Of a stretch of 64,000 nt of DNA, positions 26,794 through 35,141 are shown in pieces. The notes beneath the pieces are model-generated. The model did no database searches. It was not told the origin of the DNA and saw nothing but the letters and a program-made list of their open reading frames with translations. This stretch comes from Lysinibacillus fusiformis (GTDB lineage Bacteria; Bacillota; Bacilli; Bacillales_A; Planococcaceae): assembly GCA_030027265.1 (NCBI GenBank), contig JASENG010000001.1:186001-250000 (forward strand). The letters run 5' to 3'. Position 1 is the stretch's first letter; every line of letters starts with the position of its first letter. Made by a program: the position numbers and the translations under genes.

Positions 26794-26833
26794 AAGCTCG
26801 AAAGTAGGCAATGCCCGCTTTCGAGCTTTTTGT
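26794..26833 (+). terminator. Terminator after racE
   Basis: Perfect 11-bp stem AAGCTCGAAAG (26794-26804) / CTTTCGAGCTT (26818-26828), then TTTTG. Confidence 0.8.
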
Positions 26834-26987
26834 ATGGGAATTGGTATTTGTGTATGGATCAGCTTCTTAAGTAACTTAAAGTAGTCCGAATTGTTTCTGA
26901 ATTGTATATGGACCTGGTCCTCATACAACTCGAAAAGAATTAAAAATTATGGTAAGATGGGTAGCGCGAACAACGAGGAGGATATAT

Positions 26988-27746
26988 ATGACAAGACATG
27001 ATGGACGAGCTGTCGATCAGTTACGACCAATTACGATTGAAACAAATTATTTAATGCATCCAGAAGGCTCTGTACTCATTCAGGTGGGCGATACAAAGGT
27101 TATTTGTACGGCCACGGTAGATGATCGCGTTCCCGGCTTCCTGCGTGGCCAGGGCAAAGGATGGATTACTGCTGAATATTCTATGCTTCCAAGAGCGACG
27201 GCAGAACGTACGCAACGTGATTCTTCCCGTGGAAAAATCAACGGACGAACAATGGAAATCCAGCGCTTAATCGGCCGAGCATTACGTGCCATCGTCGATT
27301 TAGAAGCACTGGGCGAAAAAACAATCTGGATCGATTGTGATGTAATCCAAGCGGATGGTGGTACACGTACGGCTTCCATTACAGGTGCATTTGTGGCATT
27401 AACACAAGCCCTTGCAAAAATTCACGAGGTAAAACCATTTGCCAAGTTCCCGATTATAGATTACTTAGCTGCAACAAGTGTCGGCTTTGTCGATGAAATT
27501 GGTGCCGTATTAGACTTGAACTATATCGAGGATTCAGCAGCTGCTGTTGATATGAATCTAGTGATGACAGGCAGCGGCCGATTTGTAGAAATCCAGGGAA
27601 CTGGCGAAGAAGCAACATTCTCCCGCAATGAACTGAATGAATTACTGGATTTAGGCGAAAAAGGAATCCGTGAATTAATCGCCATCCAAAAAGCTGCACT
27701 AGGTGAAACAGCTGCTCTAGTAAGGGATGCAAAGGAGGAAGCATAA
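26988..27746 (+). CDS. rph: Ribonuclease PH
   Basis: 252-aa phosphorolytic 3'-5' exoribonuclease that trims tRNA 3' ends. [20 protein letters not shown], the conserved [18 protein letters not shown], the arginine-rich [20 protein letters not shown] and [17 protein letters not shown] are all present. ATG at 26988 after CGAGGAGG. The stop overlaps the next start by one base. Confidence 0.94.
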   Translation: MTRHDGRAVDQLRPITIETNYLMHPEGSVLIQVGDTKVICTATVDDRVPGFLRGQGKGWITAEYSMLPRATAERTQRDSSRGKINGRTMEIQRLIGRALRAIVDLEALGEKTIWIDCDVIQADGGTRTASITGAFVALTQALAKIHEVKPFAKFPIIDYLAATSVGFVDEIGAVLDLNYIEDSAAAVDMNLVMTGSGRFVEIQGTGEEATFSRNELNELLDLGEKGIRELIAIQKAALGETAALVRDAKEEA

Positions 27747-28339
27747 TGAAACAAGTCGTCATCGCAACAAAAAATAAAGGCAAAGCAAAAGATTTCGAAG
27801 CTCTATTTTCTCCGCTGGGCTACGAAGTTGTAACTATGTTTGACGTTGCTCCTGACATGGAGATTGAAGAAACAGGAAAAACCTTTGAAGAAAACGCCAT
27901 CTTAAAGGCAGAAACCCTTTCTCGCGAGCTTGGGAAACTAGTGATAGCTGATGATAGCGGACTAGCTGTAGATGCCCTAGGAGGCGAACCAGGCGTGTAT
28001 TCTGCACGTTATGCTGGCGACCATGATGATGAAGCAAACATCGTGAAAGTACTCGCTAAATTAGAAGGCGTTCCTGAATCGGAGCGTACAGCACGTTTCT
28101 GTTGTGCTTTAGCAATCGCAGGTCCAGAAATGGAGACGCATACAGTATTCGGTACATGTGAAGGTGTCATTTTAAATGAAAAACGTGGAACAAACGGCTT
28201 CGGTTATGATCCAATCTTCTTCGTACCACAGTTAAACCGTGCGATGGCTGAATTATCACCAGAAGAAAAAGGTGTCATTTCCCACCGTGGAAATGCGATT
28301 CGCAAGTTGGCTGAAGAGCTTCCGAGTTTGATGAAGTAG
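27746..28339 (+). CDS. rdgB: XTP/dITP diphosphatase
   Basis: 197-aa house-cleaning pyrophosphatase of the Ham1 family (YsnA in B. subtilis) that removes non-canonical purine nucleoside triphosphates. Signatures: [36 protein letters not shown] and [12 protein letters not shown], and [10 protein letters not shown]. Its ATG overlaps the rph stop (TAATG), so translation is coupled. Confidence 0.93.
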   Translation: MKQVVIATKNKGKAKDFEALFSPLGYEVVTMFDVAPDMEIEETGKTFEENAILKAETLSRELGKLVIADDSGLAVDALGGEPGVYSARYAGDHDDEANIVKVLAKLEGVPESERTARFCCALAIAGPEMETHTVFGTCEGVILNEKRGTNGFGYDPIFFVPQLNRAMAELSPEEKGVISHRGNAIRKLAEELPSLMK

Positions 28340-28376
28340 GGTTTATGGGATGAGGACCGTGGGGATTTTATTGAAA

Positions 28377-28471
28377 TGTCCAGTAAACTTGGGAAAGTGT
28401 CCGATAAAACTCAAAATCTGTCCAATAAAATAATCTCTAGTCCAGTATTTTTCGAGAAAGATACTGGACAT
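28377..28471. repeat. Phased 21-bp direct repeat array between rdgB and ysnB
   Basis: The motif (T/A)GTCC(A/G)(G/A)TA(A/T)(A/T) occurs at 28377, 28398, 28419 and 28439, that is at 21, 21 and 20-base steps. A fifth, inverted copy (ATACTGGACAT, 28461-28471) forms a stem with the fourth. Spacing of two helical turns places all copies on one DNA face. The stretch also reads as heptads in the frame leading into ysnB. The role is unknown. Confidence 0.6.
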
Positions 28472-28495
28472 CTCTTTAAATTGGAGGTGTGTTTA

Positions 28496-29002
28496 GTGAA
28501 ATTGTTAGTGATGAGTGATACCCACGGGGATGCAGAAGTGATTAAACGGGTGAGGGAAGCAAATCCAAATGTAGATGCCATCATCCATTGTGGAGACAGT
28601 GAACTTGCCTTTGATCATCCTTATTTGGAAGATGTGTGGAAGGTGCGCGGCAACTGCGACAGAGACGCTCGATTCCCGGACGAGCAATTATTTGAAGTCG
28701 AAGGAATAAAAGTATTTGTTGCACACGGGCATTTACTGAATGTGAAATCCACAATCATGAATTTGCTTTACCGCTCAAAAGAAGTGGAAGCGAACGTTGC
28801 CTTTTTCGGCCATTCCCATGTATTAGGTGCAGAACTAGTGGACAATATATTATTTGTGAATCCCGGAAGCCTGCTGAAACCACGGGGCATTGCCGAAAAA
28901 AGCTATGCAGTTGCAGAATGGGTGGGGAATGCTTGGAATGTCACTGCATATACTGATACAGGGGAAGAAATTTTTACAAATACTTATGAATTAACCGAGT
29001 AA
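28496..29002 (+). CDS. ysnB: Metallophosphoesterase (YsnB, YfcE/MJ0936 family)
   Basis: 168-aa metal-dependent phosphodiesterase. All family metal motifs are visible: MSDTHGD, IHCGDSE, VRGNCDRDA, VAHGH, FFGHSH and NPGSLLKPRG. GTG start chosen because GGAGG lies 7-11 bases upstream and the product length matches B. subtilis YsnB. An in-frame ATG at 28376 would add 40 residues encoded by the 21-bp repeats, with no ribosome site. Physiological substrate unknown. Confidence 0.87.
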   Translation: MKLLVMSDTHGDAEVIKRVREANPNVDAIIHCGDSELAFDHPYLEDVWKVRGNCDRDARFPDEQLFEVEGIKVFVAHGHLLNVKSTIMNLLYRSKEVEANVAFFGHSHVLGAELVDNILFVNPGSLLKPRGIAEKSYAVAEWVGNAWNVTAYTDTGEEIFTNTYELTE

Positions 29003-29125
29003 TTCTAGAAACGGAAAAATTTATACGAAAACTAAAAAAAAATTACAAAACCCGTTGACTTTTCCATTTTTTAAGCCTATAATAATAATTGTCTTTCAGG
29101 TTATTAACTAACTTGATGGCCAACT

Positions 29126-29199
29126 GTCTCAGTAGCTCAGCCGGATAGAGCATACGCCTTCTAAGCGTACGGTCGGGGGTTCGAATCCCTCCTGGGACG
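29126..29199 (+). tRNA. tRNA-Arg (anticodon TCT)
   Basis: Complete cloverleaf: acceptor GTCTCAG / CTGGGAC with one G-U pair, D arm GCTCAGCCGGATAGAGC, anticodon stem TACGC/GCGTA with loop CTTCTAA (anticodon TCT), T arm GGGGGTTCGAATCCCTC, discriminator G. CCA is not encoded. Reads AGA codons. Its 3' 38 bases form the core of an integration site. Confidence 0.95.
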
Positions 29200-29200
29200 T
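29161..29200 (+). repeat. Left attachment site (attL) in the tRNA-Arg 3' end
   Basis: 40-bp direct repeat from the last base of the anticodon loop region through the discriminator plus one T. Identical to 40783-40822. The tRNA stays intact at this end. Confidence 0.9.
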
Positions 29201-29248
29201 ATCAAAAACGTACACAAACCATTCATACATAAGGGTTTGTGAGAAATT

Positions 29249-29296
29249 AGGGATTCGGTCGGGGCTTCGGTCCAGGACATAGAATCCCTTTTTTGT
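29249..29296 (+). terminator. Hairpin terminator after tRNA-Arg / before the integrase
   Basis: AGGGATTC (29249-29256) / GAATCCCT (29282-29289) followed by TTTTT. A smaller hairpin CACAAACC / GGTTTGTG lies at 29212-29241. Confidence 0.6.
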
Positions 29297-29365
29297 CCCT
29301 ATTTTTTACGTGAATATTGACTCGAAATTATCTTCCAATTCAATCGAAATGGAGGATTTTTTATT

Positions 29366-30340
29366 ATGACGAAGAAATCGGGTTTGTTTAATATTGATTT
29401 TAGCTCAGAGGAATTCGAATTCATACCTCAACAATCAAAGGTAAAAGTTAATAATTCAAAAAGCATTGAAGATGCGTTAACTGTTATCCTTCAACAAATG
29501 CAAACAAGTGGCTATAGAGAACGTACAATGATGGATTATGAAACTATCGTAAGTAATTTTCGAAATGCATCGAATATTGAGTATTTAGATGAAGTGAAAA
29601 CTGAGACAATTTATGAATGGTTAGATTCTATGCAAGTGACAAATCAAACAAAGCTAACACGCTTGAAGGCTCTTAAATCGTTCCTGAGTAAATGCTTTAA
29701 CAATGGGTGGTACAAATCGAAGTTTTGGCAATCAATTAATGTAAAAGTGGATAAGAAGGTTAAGAAGGGCACAAAACCAAACGATATTCAAGTTTTGTTA
29801 TCTTTAATTGATACTAGTACATTTACTGGTTTAAGAGATGCTACCGCAATCCTTACTATGTACAAGACTGGTATTCGAATCAATACATTGGGGCAATTAG
29901 AGGAGCGTCACATCGACTTTGAAAATAAGCTACTCATTTTAGATGGCTCAATATTAAAGAATCATCAAGTACTTAAGTTACCTATAGATGAACAGTTAAT
30001 ACGTTTATACAAAGTACTAATTAAACAAAATCGAAAAATAAGAGCACATTACAAACAATCAAATACAAATATTTTCCTCTCATATAAAGGAACAGCCTTA
30101 AATAGTAAGTCAACAAACAATGCAATTTCAAAGCAACTTACGAAATATAGCAAAAAATATGGATTAGAAAACATTAACGCACATGCAATCAGAAGGGCAT
30201 ATGCAAAGAATCTGCTTAACAAAGGTGCAAGTGTAGCTTTAATTAGTAAAGCCTTAGGTCACTCTGATTTAGCAGTTACAACACAGTATTTAGATTTGGA
30301 TATAGAGGAAGTGGCGACTAGCTTAAGAGACTTTCTGTAA
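29366..30340 (+). CDS. Tyrosine recombinase (island integrase 1)
   Basis: 324-aa site-specific recombinase. SAM-like N-terminal DNA-binding domain (residues about 30-120) and catalytic domain with Arg171 (TGIRINTLGQL), His273-x-x-Arg276 (HAIRRAYA), Gly298-His299 (LGHSDLAV) and nucleophile Tyr308 (TTQYL). It lies 165 bases inside attL and reads into the island. Ribosome site ATGGAGGA. Most likely integrates and excises the 11.6-kb island. Confidence 0.9.
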   Translation: MTKKSGLFNIDFSSEEFEFIPQQSKVKVNNSKSIEDALTVILQQMQTSGYRERTMMDYETIVSNFRNASNIEYLDEVKTETIYEWLDSMQVTNQTKLTRLKALKSFLSKCFNNGWYKSKFWQSINVKVDKKVKKGTKPNDIQVLLSLIDTSTFTGLRDATAILTMYKTGIRINTLGQLEERHIDFENKLLILDGSILKNHQVLKLPIDEQLIRLYKVLIKQNRKIRAHYKQSNTNIFLSYKGTALNSKSTNNAISKQLTKYSKKYGLENINAHAIRRAYAKNLLNKGASVALISKALGHSDLAVTTQYLDLDIEEVATSLRDFL

Positions 30341-30345
30341 TGTTG

Positions 30346-30378
30346 AAGCGGCTACATTTACTCGTAGTCGCTTTTTTA
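30346..30378 (+). terminator. Terminator of integrase 1
   Basis: AAGCGGCTAC (30346-30355) / GTAGTCGCTT (30364-30373) with one G-U pair, then TTTTT. Confidence 0.75.
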
Positions 30379-30521
30379 GTAGGGGGAGTACATTTACAGA
30401 AATATGGTCATACACCTTTTTAACTTTTGATAGAGCACTTCTAGCCGAGAACTCTAGATAAAATTTCTAACGAAACGAAAATATACATAACCAATCAATT
30501 TAAATAAAAAATTAATAGAAG

Positions 30522-30567
30522 AATAAACGTCCGATTTAATTCAGCTTGAATAAATCGGGCGTTTATT
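30522..30567. terminator. Bidirectional terminator before the replication-like operon
   Basis: AATAAACGTCCGATTTA (30522-30538) / TAAATCGGGCGTTTATT (30551-30567), one wobble pair. It lies just after the stop of the minus-strand gene at 30579. Confidence 0.7.
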
Positions 30568-30578
30568 GTTTCAGTATC

Positions 30579-31667
30579 TTACATTCCAGAAGGTAATTCT
30601 ATCTCAATATTATTATTATCTTCATTTGTATTTACATAAATTCCGATTTTTTCATTGTAGGTTTCATAATCCATCACTTTTCTTATTTCAACCTCTCCCT
30701 TAAAACTCTTAAAGAAATCTTCGTAATTATTAGTAACATAATCATTTGGAGGTACTTTTTTTCCTTCTGGTAAATCCATTACAAATGGTTTATGTGAGTT
30801 GGAAATCATATTATGTTCTTCCAAGACTTTAAGTAATTCTGATAACTTAGTTTTACCTATTCCAGTATCATTTACTAAGTCATTAAGTGCTCTAGTATAT
30901 TTCTTATTACCAGATGTCGATTCAAAATAGTCACACTTACTCTTTAGAAAACAATATAAGTAAAATCCTAATTTTCCAATATCCCCCTTACTCATACAAT
31001 AAATAAAAAGACTTAAACTAATCTCAGTGGTATTTTGTATATTATAGAAATAACCATCACAGTACCCCTCCTGTTCCGATTCATTATCATAATAAAATGC
31101 CCTTACAGGATAGTTAATTTGTTTATTTTTTCTTTTAAAGCTGCTTGGCAAGTCATCTTTTATTTCTGAATACATTACAAAATCAACATCATTAAAATCC
31201 TTCTTTCCATTTAAATCTTCATAATAAATGTAGTCAATTGGAAAATCTTTATCTTTTTTTATATAGCCTAATCGTTCTAAAACGCCACCTTTTTTTGTGA
31301 TATAAGATACTCCATCATTACCTCTGCTTGTTGGAGAAATACCACACATTTTATAAATTATTTTATCATCTATAAAGTACTCTTTATCATTTTTGTAAAA
31401 AGTAAAATTTGCATATCTGTACATATATGAAATGATAAATAAATAAGAAAAGGCAAACGCTATATGATTTACGTTTGCCTCTTTCACGTGTGTATTTAAA
31501 TCTCCATCTTTTGTTTTTGTCCGACTAATTTTTGGCTTAAAGTCTTCACACTGTAATAAATCATAAAAAAATTGGTTTGGTATGAAGATTTTCATAGCAT
31601 CTTTACCATTTACTTCCATAATTTGTTGCATATCATCAATAGTAAAATAACTCTTTTTATTTGTCAT
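30579..31667 (-). CDS. Possible plasmid-type replication initiator (362 aa)
   Basis: I do not recognise this gene firmly. It encodes a soluble, lysine- and tyrosine-rich protein. Two stretches look like winged-helix units: DDKIIYKMCGISPTSRG with YITKKGGVLERLGYI (about 95-135), and ALNDLVNDTGIGKTKLSELL with KVLEEHNMISNSHKP (about 265-300). Paired winged helices, location with an XRE-like gene and an adjacent long inverted repeat are typical of plasmid Rep loci, so a Rep-like role is inferred. A transcription regulator is the main alternative. Confidence 0.4.
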   Translation of the reverse strand: MTNKKSYFTIDDMQQIMEVNGKDAMKIFIPNQFFYDLLQCEDFKPKISRTKTKDGDLNTHVKEANVNHIAFAFSYLFIISYMYRYANFTFYKNDKEYFIDDKIIYKMCGISPTSRGNDGVSYITKKGGVLERLGYIKKDKDFPIDYIYYEDLNGKKDFNDVDFVMYSEIKDDLPSSFKRKNKQINYPVRAFYYDNESEQEGYCDGYFYNIQNTTEISLSLFIYCMSKGDIGKLGFYLYCFLKSKCDYFESTSGNKKYTRALNDLVNDTGIGKTKLSELLKVLEEHNMISNSHKPFVMDLPEGKKVPPNDYVTNNYEDFFKSFKGEVEIRKVMDYETYNEKIGIYVNTNEDNNNIEIELPSGM

Positions 31668-31705
31668 AAAATTTTCTCCTAAATATTCACTAATAAATAA
31701 CAGTA

Positions 31706-31900
31706 CTATTTTTGTGAGTTTTTATATTCTGTTAATGCATTGGTTAATTCGCTACCTTTTTTAAATAACCAAAATGGTTTTAACGTTTTGTCATGTAAAG
31801 CATAACAAACAAAAGAAATACCCTTATTCATTTTTAGAAACTTGAACAAGGGCACTGAATAACAAAAAAAATATTCATTCGTATATTCAATTTTCTTCAT
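31706..31900 (-). CDS. Small hypothetical protein (64 aa, DUF5659-like)
   Basis: Short protein with an aromatic pattern: FFCYSVPLFKFLKMNKGISF, then VCYALHDKTLKPFWLFKKGS and a helical end. This resembles small phage/plasmid proteins of the DUF5659 kind, which I infer from the pattern YS..L..FL...G....C...H..T.K.FWLF. It overlaps the upstream XRE-like gene by 14 bases, so translation is coupled. Function unknown. Confidence 0.5.
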   Translation of the reverse strand: MKKIEYTNEYFFCYSVPLFKFLKMNKGISFVCYALHDKTLKPFWLFKKGSELTNALTEYKNSQK

Positions 31901-32117
31901 CTATATCATCACCCTCAATAAAAATAGAATTATTTATAATAATCCTCTGATACTGAATTTCTTTTTCTTCACTTAGATTTTTAAGTTGGTTCTCATACAT
32001 AGATAACATTGGTACTGAAACACCAATTTGTTTTGCAATATGAATTAGATTAATTTTTTTCCGTTTTCTTAAAAGCTTGTATTTTTCTCTTGAAGTTAAA
32101 TTTAAATATTTATCCAT
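31887..32117 (-). CDS. Small XRE-like helix-turn-helix regulator (76 aa)
   Basis: Residues 10-55 fit an XRE/Cro-type helix-turn-helix: REKYKLLRKRKKINLIHIAK, then QIGVSVPMLSMYENQLKNLS. The acidic tail ends EGDDIDEEN. First gene of the three-gene minus operon (regulator, small protein, Rep-like). Likely controls the operon or the copy/excision state of the island. Confidence 0.65.
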   Translation of the reverse strand: MDKYLNLTSREKYKLLRKRKKINLIHIAKQIGVSVPMLSMYENQLKNLSEEKEIQYQRIIINNSIFIEGDDIDEEN

Positions 32118-32285
32118 TTTTTATTATTCTCCTTTACCTTATATAAATTAATAGGATAATCCTTCTACTTATTAAAATGTCGAGAAGTTAAAAAGTTAAC
32201 ACAGTTTGACGGGAAAAAGTTAATAAGCATTAATGGTCAAAGAATACTAACCTCTCGCCGTATATTAAAGTTAAAAAATACATGA

Positions 32286-32378
32286 GTGCGTTTTACGAAC
32301 TATATAGAATATCTTTATAGAATTAAAATTATAACTTTATATTTCTATTTAATATTTAATATAGTTCGTAAAACGCAC
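32286..32378. repeat. Perfect 20-bp inverted repeat, possible origin or operator
   Basis: GTGCGTTTTACGAACTATAT (32286-32305) and its exact reverse complement (32359-32378) flank a 53-base A/T-only-like spacer. It lies in the 400-base gap between the divergent Rep-like operon and the endonuclease gene. Nearby are several AAGTTAA motifs (32185-32275). The set looks like a replication origin or partition/termination site; not demonstrated. Confidence 0.6.
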
Positions 32379-32514
32379 ATAGATAAAATTTAGTATGAAT
32401 ACTTTATTTGGCACTGGGTAATACTAATAAATTTAGGATGTATAGAAATCACAAATCACACCAATACTAATAATGTGTCATGATACAAATTCTTAATTGA
32501 TTGGTGGGAAAATA

Positions 32515-33780
32515 ATGAAATCCAATAAATGTTGTGAAAATATTAATGTGGAAGATAAGAGTGAGGAATGCAGAAAGAAAAAATACTTTAGTAATTATTA
32601 TAAAAATAAAGTAAAGAGGTGGAGAGTAAAAGACTATATTGATGAGTTCCAAAGAGTGACTAGTTTTGGTGGAAAATATCTTACAACAAAAGGATTCGAT
32701 GAAAATGCTCAATTATCTAGTATGAGTATAATAAAAGGGTTAAATACTAGTTGGAAATCCTTGCTAGTGAAATACAACAAATATGAAGAACTCTTAAATT
32801 ATGTTGTAAAAGAGTACATTGAACATGCGCTTAAAAGTGGAAAAGGGGATTCGACAGCATTTGCAAAAGAACATCCTTATATTGGGCAATATATCTTTTC
32901 ATCTATAATAGATATTAAGCTTGTCAAAAAAATCGGAGGTTTCAAAAATGATTATTATGATGGGCAATATAATGACTATCTTTTAAGAAAACATTTTAGT
33001 GAAGTTATGGAGTCTATAGGAAAGATACCAAGTGTTTCTGAATTTATTAGAACTGGTAAAATACTTCCATCTATTTATTGTGATTATTATGGTATAAAGG
33101 GTCAGTTATGGGATGAAGTATTAAAAATAATGATAGATGAAAAGGAAGAACTAGATATGTATTTTAAACAAAGGGAAGAAGAGTATAGTGATAAAGCAAC
33201 TTTATCTTTAAAAAAATATAAGGATGAAACATTAATTCCACTTACTGAACTGGAACATGAGTTTAAAAGGGTATTTGATTATTATTATAAAACTTACGAC
33301 ACGCATCCTACTAGAATTATGTTTAATAAGGAATCAATTTATAATGAAATAACTTATAGAAAAAGATTAAGGATGAGATGGAGTGAAGTTGCGTCATTTT
33401 ATGGATATGAAATTAAAGAGAGAAATATCTCTGAGAAAGTTTTTTTAGAACTTATTAAAGCTCTAACTAAGAGTAACTATATAAGAAATAAAACATGGTC
33501 ATGGCTAATAGGGGTTAAGGGAAAACACTTATATTGTGATGGTTACTTTCCAGAATTAAATCTTGTAGTAGAATTGGATGGTAAACATCATAGAACTCCT
33601 ATACCGAATTTTGGTGGATACGAAAGGTATCTAAGAGATATAGAAAACGATAAAATTAAAGAAACCTTAGTTAAGGGGAAGAATTATAATTTTCTAAGAG
33701 TCTCTACAAAAGAAAATTGGGATAACGCTGATTATTTAAAGAAAAAGTTAAAAGAAGTTGGTATGAATTTTAAAAACTAG
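32515..33780 (+). CDS. Vsr/DUF559-like endonuclease with homing-endonuclease-associated repeats
   Basis: 421-aa protein. The C-terminal 90 residues look like a Vsr-type PD-(D/E)XK nuclease: LYCDGYFPELNLVVELDGKH (Glu353, Asp355, Lys357 region), then ERYLRDIENDKIKETLVKGK and NFLRVST. Two stretches resemble the homing-endonuclease-associated repeat: FSEVMESIGKIPSVSEFIRT with QLWDEVLKIM, and a second ending RMRWSEVASFYGYEI. These repeats bind DNA in phage nucleases. ATG after GGTGGG. It could be a defence or selfish DNA nuclease. Confidence 0.65.
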   Translation: MKSNKCCENINVEDKSEECRKKKYFSNYYKNKVKRWRVKDYIDEFQRVTSFGGKYLTTKGFDENAQLSSMSIIKGLNTSWKSLLVKYNKYEELLNYVVKEYIEHALKSGKGDSTAFAKEHPYIGQYIFSSIIDIKLVKKIGGFKNDYYDGQYNDYLLRKHFSEVMESIGKIPSVSEFIRTGKILPSIYCDYYGIKGQLWDEVLKIMIDEKEELDMYFKQREEEYSDKATLSLKKYKDETLIPLTELEHEFKRVFDYYYKTYDTHPTRIMFNKESIYNEITYRKRLRMRWSEVASFYGYEIKERNISEKVFLELIKALTKSNYIRNKTWSWLIGVKGKHLYCDGYFPELNLVVELDGKHHRTPIPNFGGYERYLRDIENDKIKETLVKGKNYNFLRVSTKENWDNADYLKKKLKEVGMNFKN

Positions 33781-33789
33781 AGCTCTTGA

Positions 33790-33824
33790 AAAAGTTCAGT
33801 AATATAAAATTACTGAACTTTTCT
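33790..33824. terminator. Terminator after the Vsr-like gene
   Basis: AAAAGTTCAGTAAT / ATTACTGAACTTTT, perfect 14-bp stem with a five-base loop. Confidence 0.8.
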
Positions 33825-34001
33825 AAGGACTATAGTGTAAACTATTAATTTATAGTTTTCATCAGTTGGAGTAAATAAAATCTAAATTTTATTCAGTGTA
33901 TCAATTAGAAATATATAATAACAAAGTGCATGTTCTATCTCAATGTTCATACCAAAATATAGTATAATGAATTTACTAGTAGATAAAGTAAGGGGAGACA
34001 A

Positions 34002-34772
34002 TTGTTGGAACAGTCATTTAATAATACGGTTTTTGAATTAAAAAGAGTAATAGCAGATATCAAAAATTATGCAAGAGATTGGAGATATTCAAATACATTT
34101 GAGAAGTTTGTCATTACTTTAAATAATTGCTCGAAGAAATTGAACCTCCCACATTTTCAATTTGAGGACTTTCATTACTCGAATACTGGAAAAACAATAA
34201 ACGATATTGGATATACATCATTAGTAAACCATATAAACATACTAGAAGAAATGCTACCTAATATTTTGAGTAGCCAGGACCAAGTGAGAAAAGGTAATGA
34301 TTCAAATAATTATCAACAAGATAAGCAAAAGGTTTTTATTGTTCACGGAAGAGATAAGAATGCTTTGTTGGAAACAGAGGGTATTTTAAATAGAGCAGGA
34401 TTAGAGCCTATTGTTCTGAGCAGAATGGTAAACAATGGGTTAACGTTAATTGAAAAGTTCGAAAAATATTCGGATGTTAAATATGCAATTGTATTACTTA
34501 CTCCAGATGATATAGGAGCATTAAATGAAAATAAACCTTTAAATTCTCTTGATTTTAAGTATAGAGCTAGACAAAATGTATTATTTGAACTTGGTTTTTT
34601 CTACGGAAAATTAGGACGTTCAAATGTATGTTGTATTCTAAAATCGAATGTAGAAAAACCATCAGATATTGATGGGATAGCATATTTGCCATACAATCAA
34701 TCAGTTGAAGAAGTTGAGTATCCTTTATTAAAGGAACTAAAACAGGCGGAATTAGTTGTCCAAATGTTGTAA
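34002..34772 (+). CDS. TIR-like nucleotide-binding effector, solitary
   Basis: 256-aa protein. Residues about 110-250 form the TIR-like domain found in bacterial effectors (PF10137 type, as in CBASS Cap12 and Pycsar TIR): KVFIVHGRDKNALLETEGIL, YAIVLLTPDDIGAL, and RQNVLFELGFFYGKLGRSNV with the putative catalytic Glu. Relatives hydrolyse NAD+ when activated. The N-terminal 100 residues are helical and may sense the trigger. No nucleotide cyclase lies beside it. TTG start (34002 or 34005) set by AGGGGAG. Confidence 0.75.
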   Translation: MLEQSFNNTVFELKRVIADIKNYARDWRYSNTFEKFVITLNNCSKKLNLPHFQFEDFHYSNTGKTINDIGYTSLVNHINILEEMLPNILSSQDQVRKGNDSNNYQQDKQKVFIVHGRDKNALLETEGILNRAGLEPIVLSRMVNNGLTLIEKFEKYSDVKYAIVLLTPDDIGALNENKPLNSLDFKYRARQNVLFELGFFYGKLGRSNVCCILKSNVEKPSDIDGIAYLPYNQSVEEVEYPLLKELKQAELVVQML

Positions 34773-34832
34773 TGCTGAAAGAAAAGAAGTTCCTGTTTTT
34801 ATAATGAATTGGTAAACTTAGAGGTGTCCATA

Positions 34833-35048
34833 ATGACTAGCTTTGATGAATTTTTTAATAATCCAATAAATAAAATTGCACTTATTATAGGTGTTTGTTT
34901 TATTGGTGTGTTAACGGTAGCTTTAATCTTAGGGAAACTGTTGAAACTAATGGGTCTTTCTAACAGGTTTATAAGACCAATGATTAGTGTGGTTGCAACA
35001 TTAGGATTCTTGTATTTAGTAGTACTATATGGAGATTGGGTGTTATAG
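34833..35048 (+). CDS. Small two-helix membrane protein (71 aa)
   Basis: MTSFDEFFNNPINKIALIIG starts a first hydrophobic helix (about 13-37), a short basic loop KLLKLMGLSNRFIR, and a second helix to the C-terminus. ATG after GAGGTG, 60 bases downstream of the TIR gene with no clear terminator between. Possibly co-expressed with it. Function unknown. Confidence 0.5.
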   Translation: MTSFDEFFNNPINKIALIIGVCFIGVLTVALILGKLLKLMGLSNRFIRPMISVVATLGFLYLVVLYGDWVL

Positions 35049-35141
35049 CTTGTTAATATCTTCGATTAAATAGTACATAGTTTTCTATTAATATTTATCG
35101 TTAACTATGAACTATTTTAGAAATTAGAAGGAGTAATTAAA

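Noticed and set aside
28377-28471. CRISPR-like or minisatellite array
   Set aside because: Units are only about 11 bases in a 21-base period with four copies; too short and degenerate for CRISPR.
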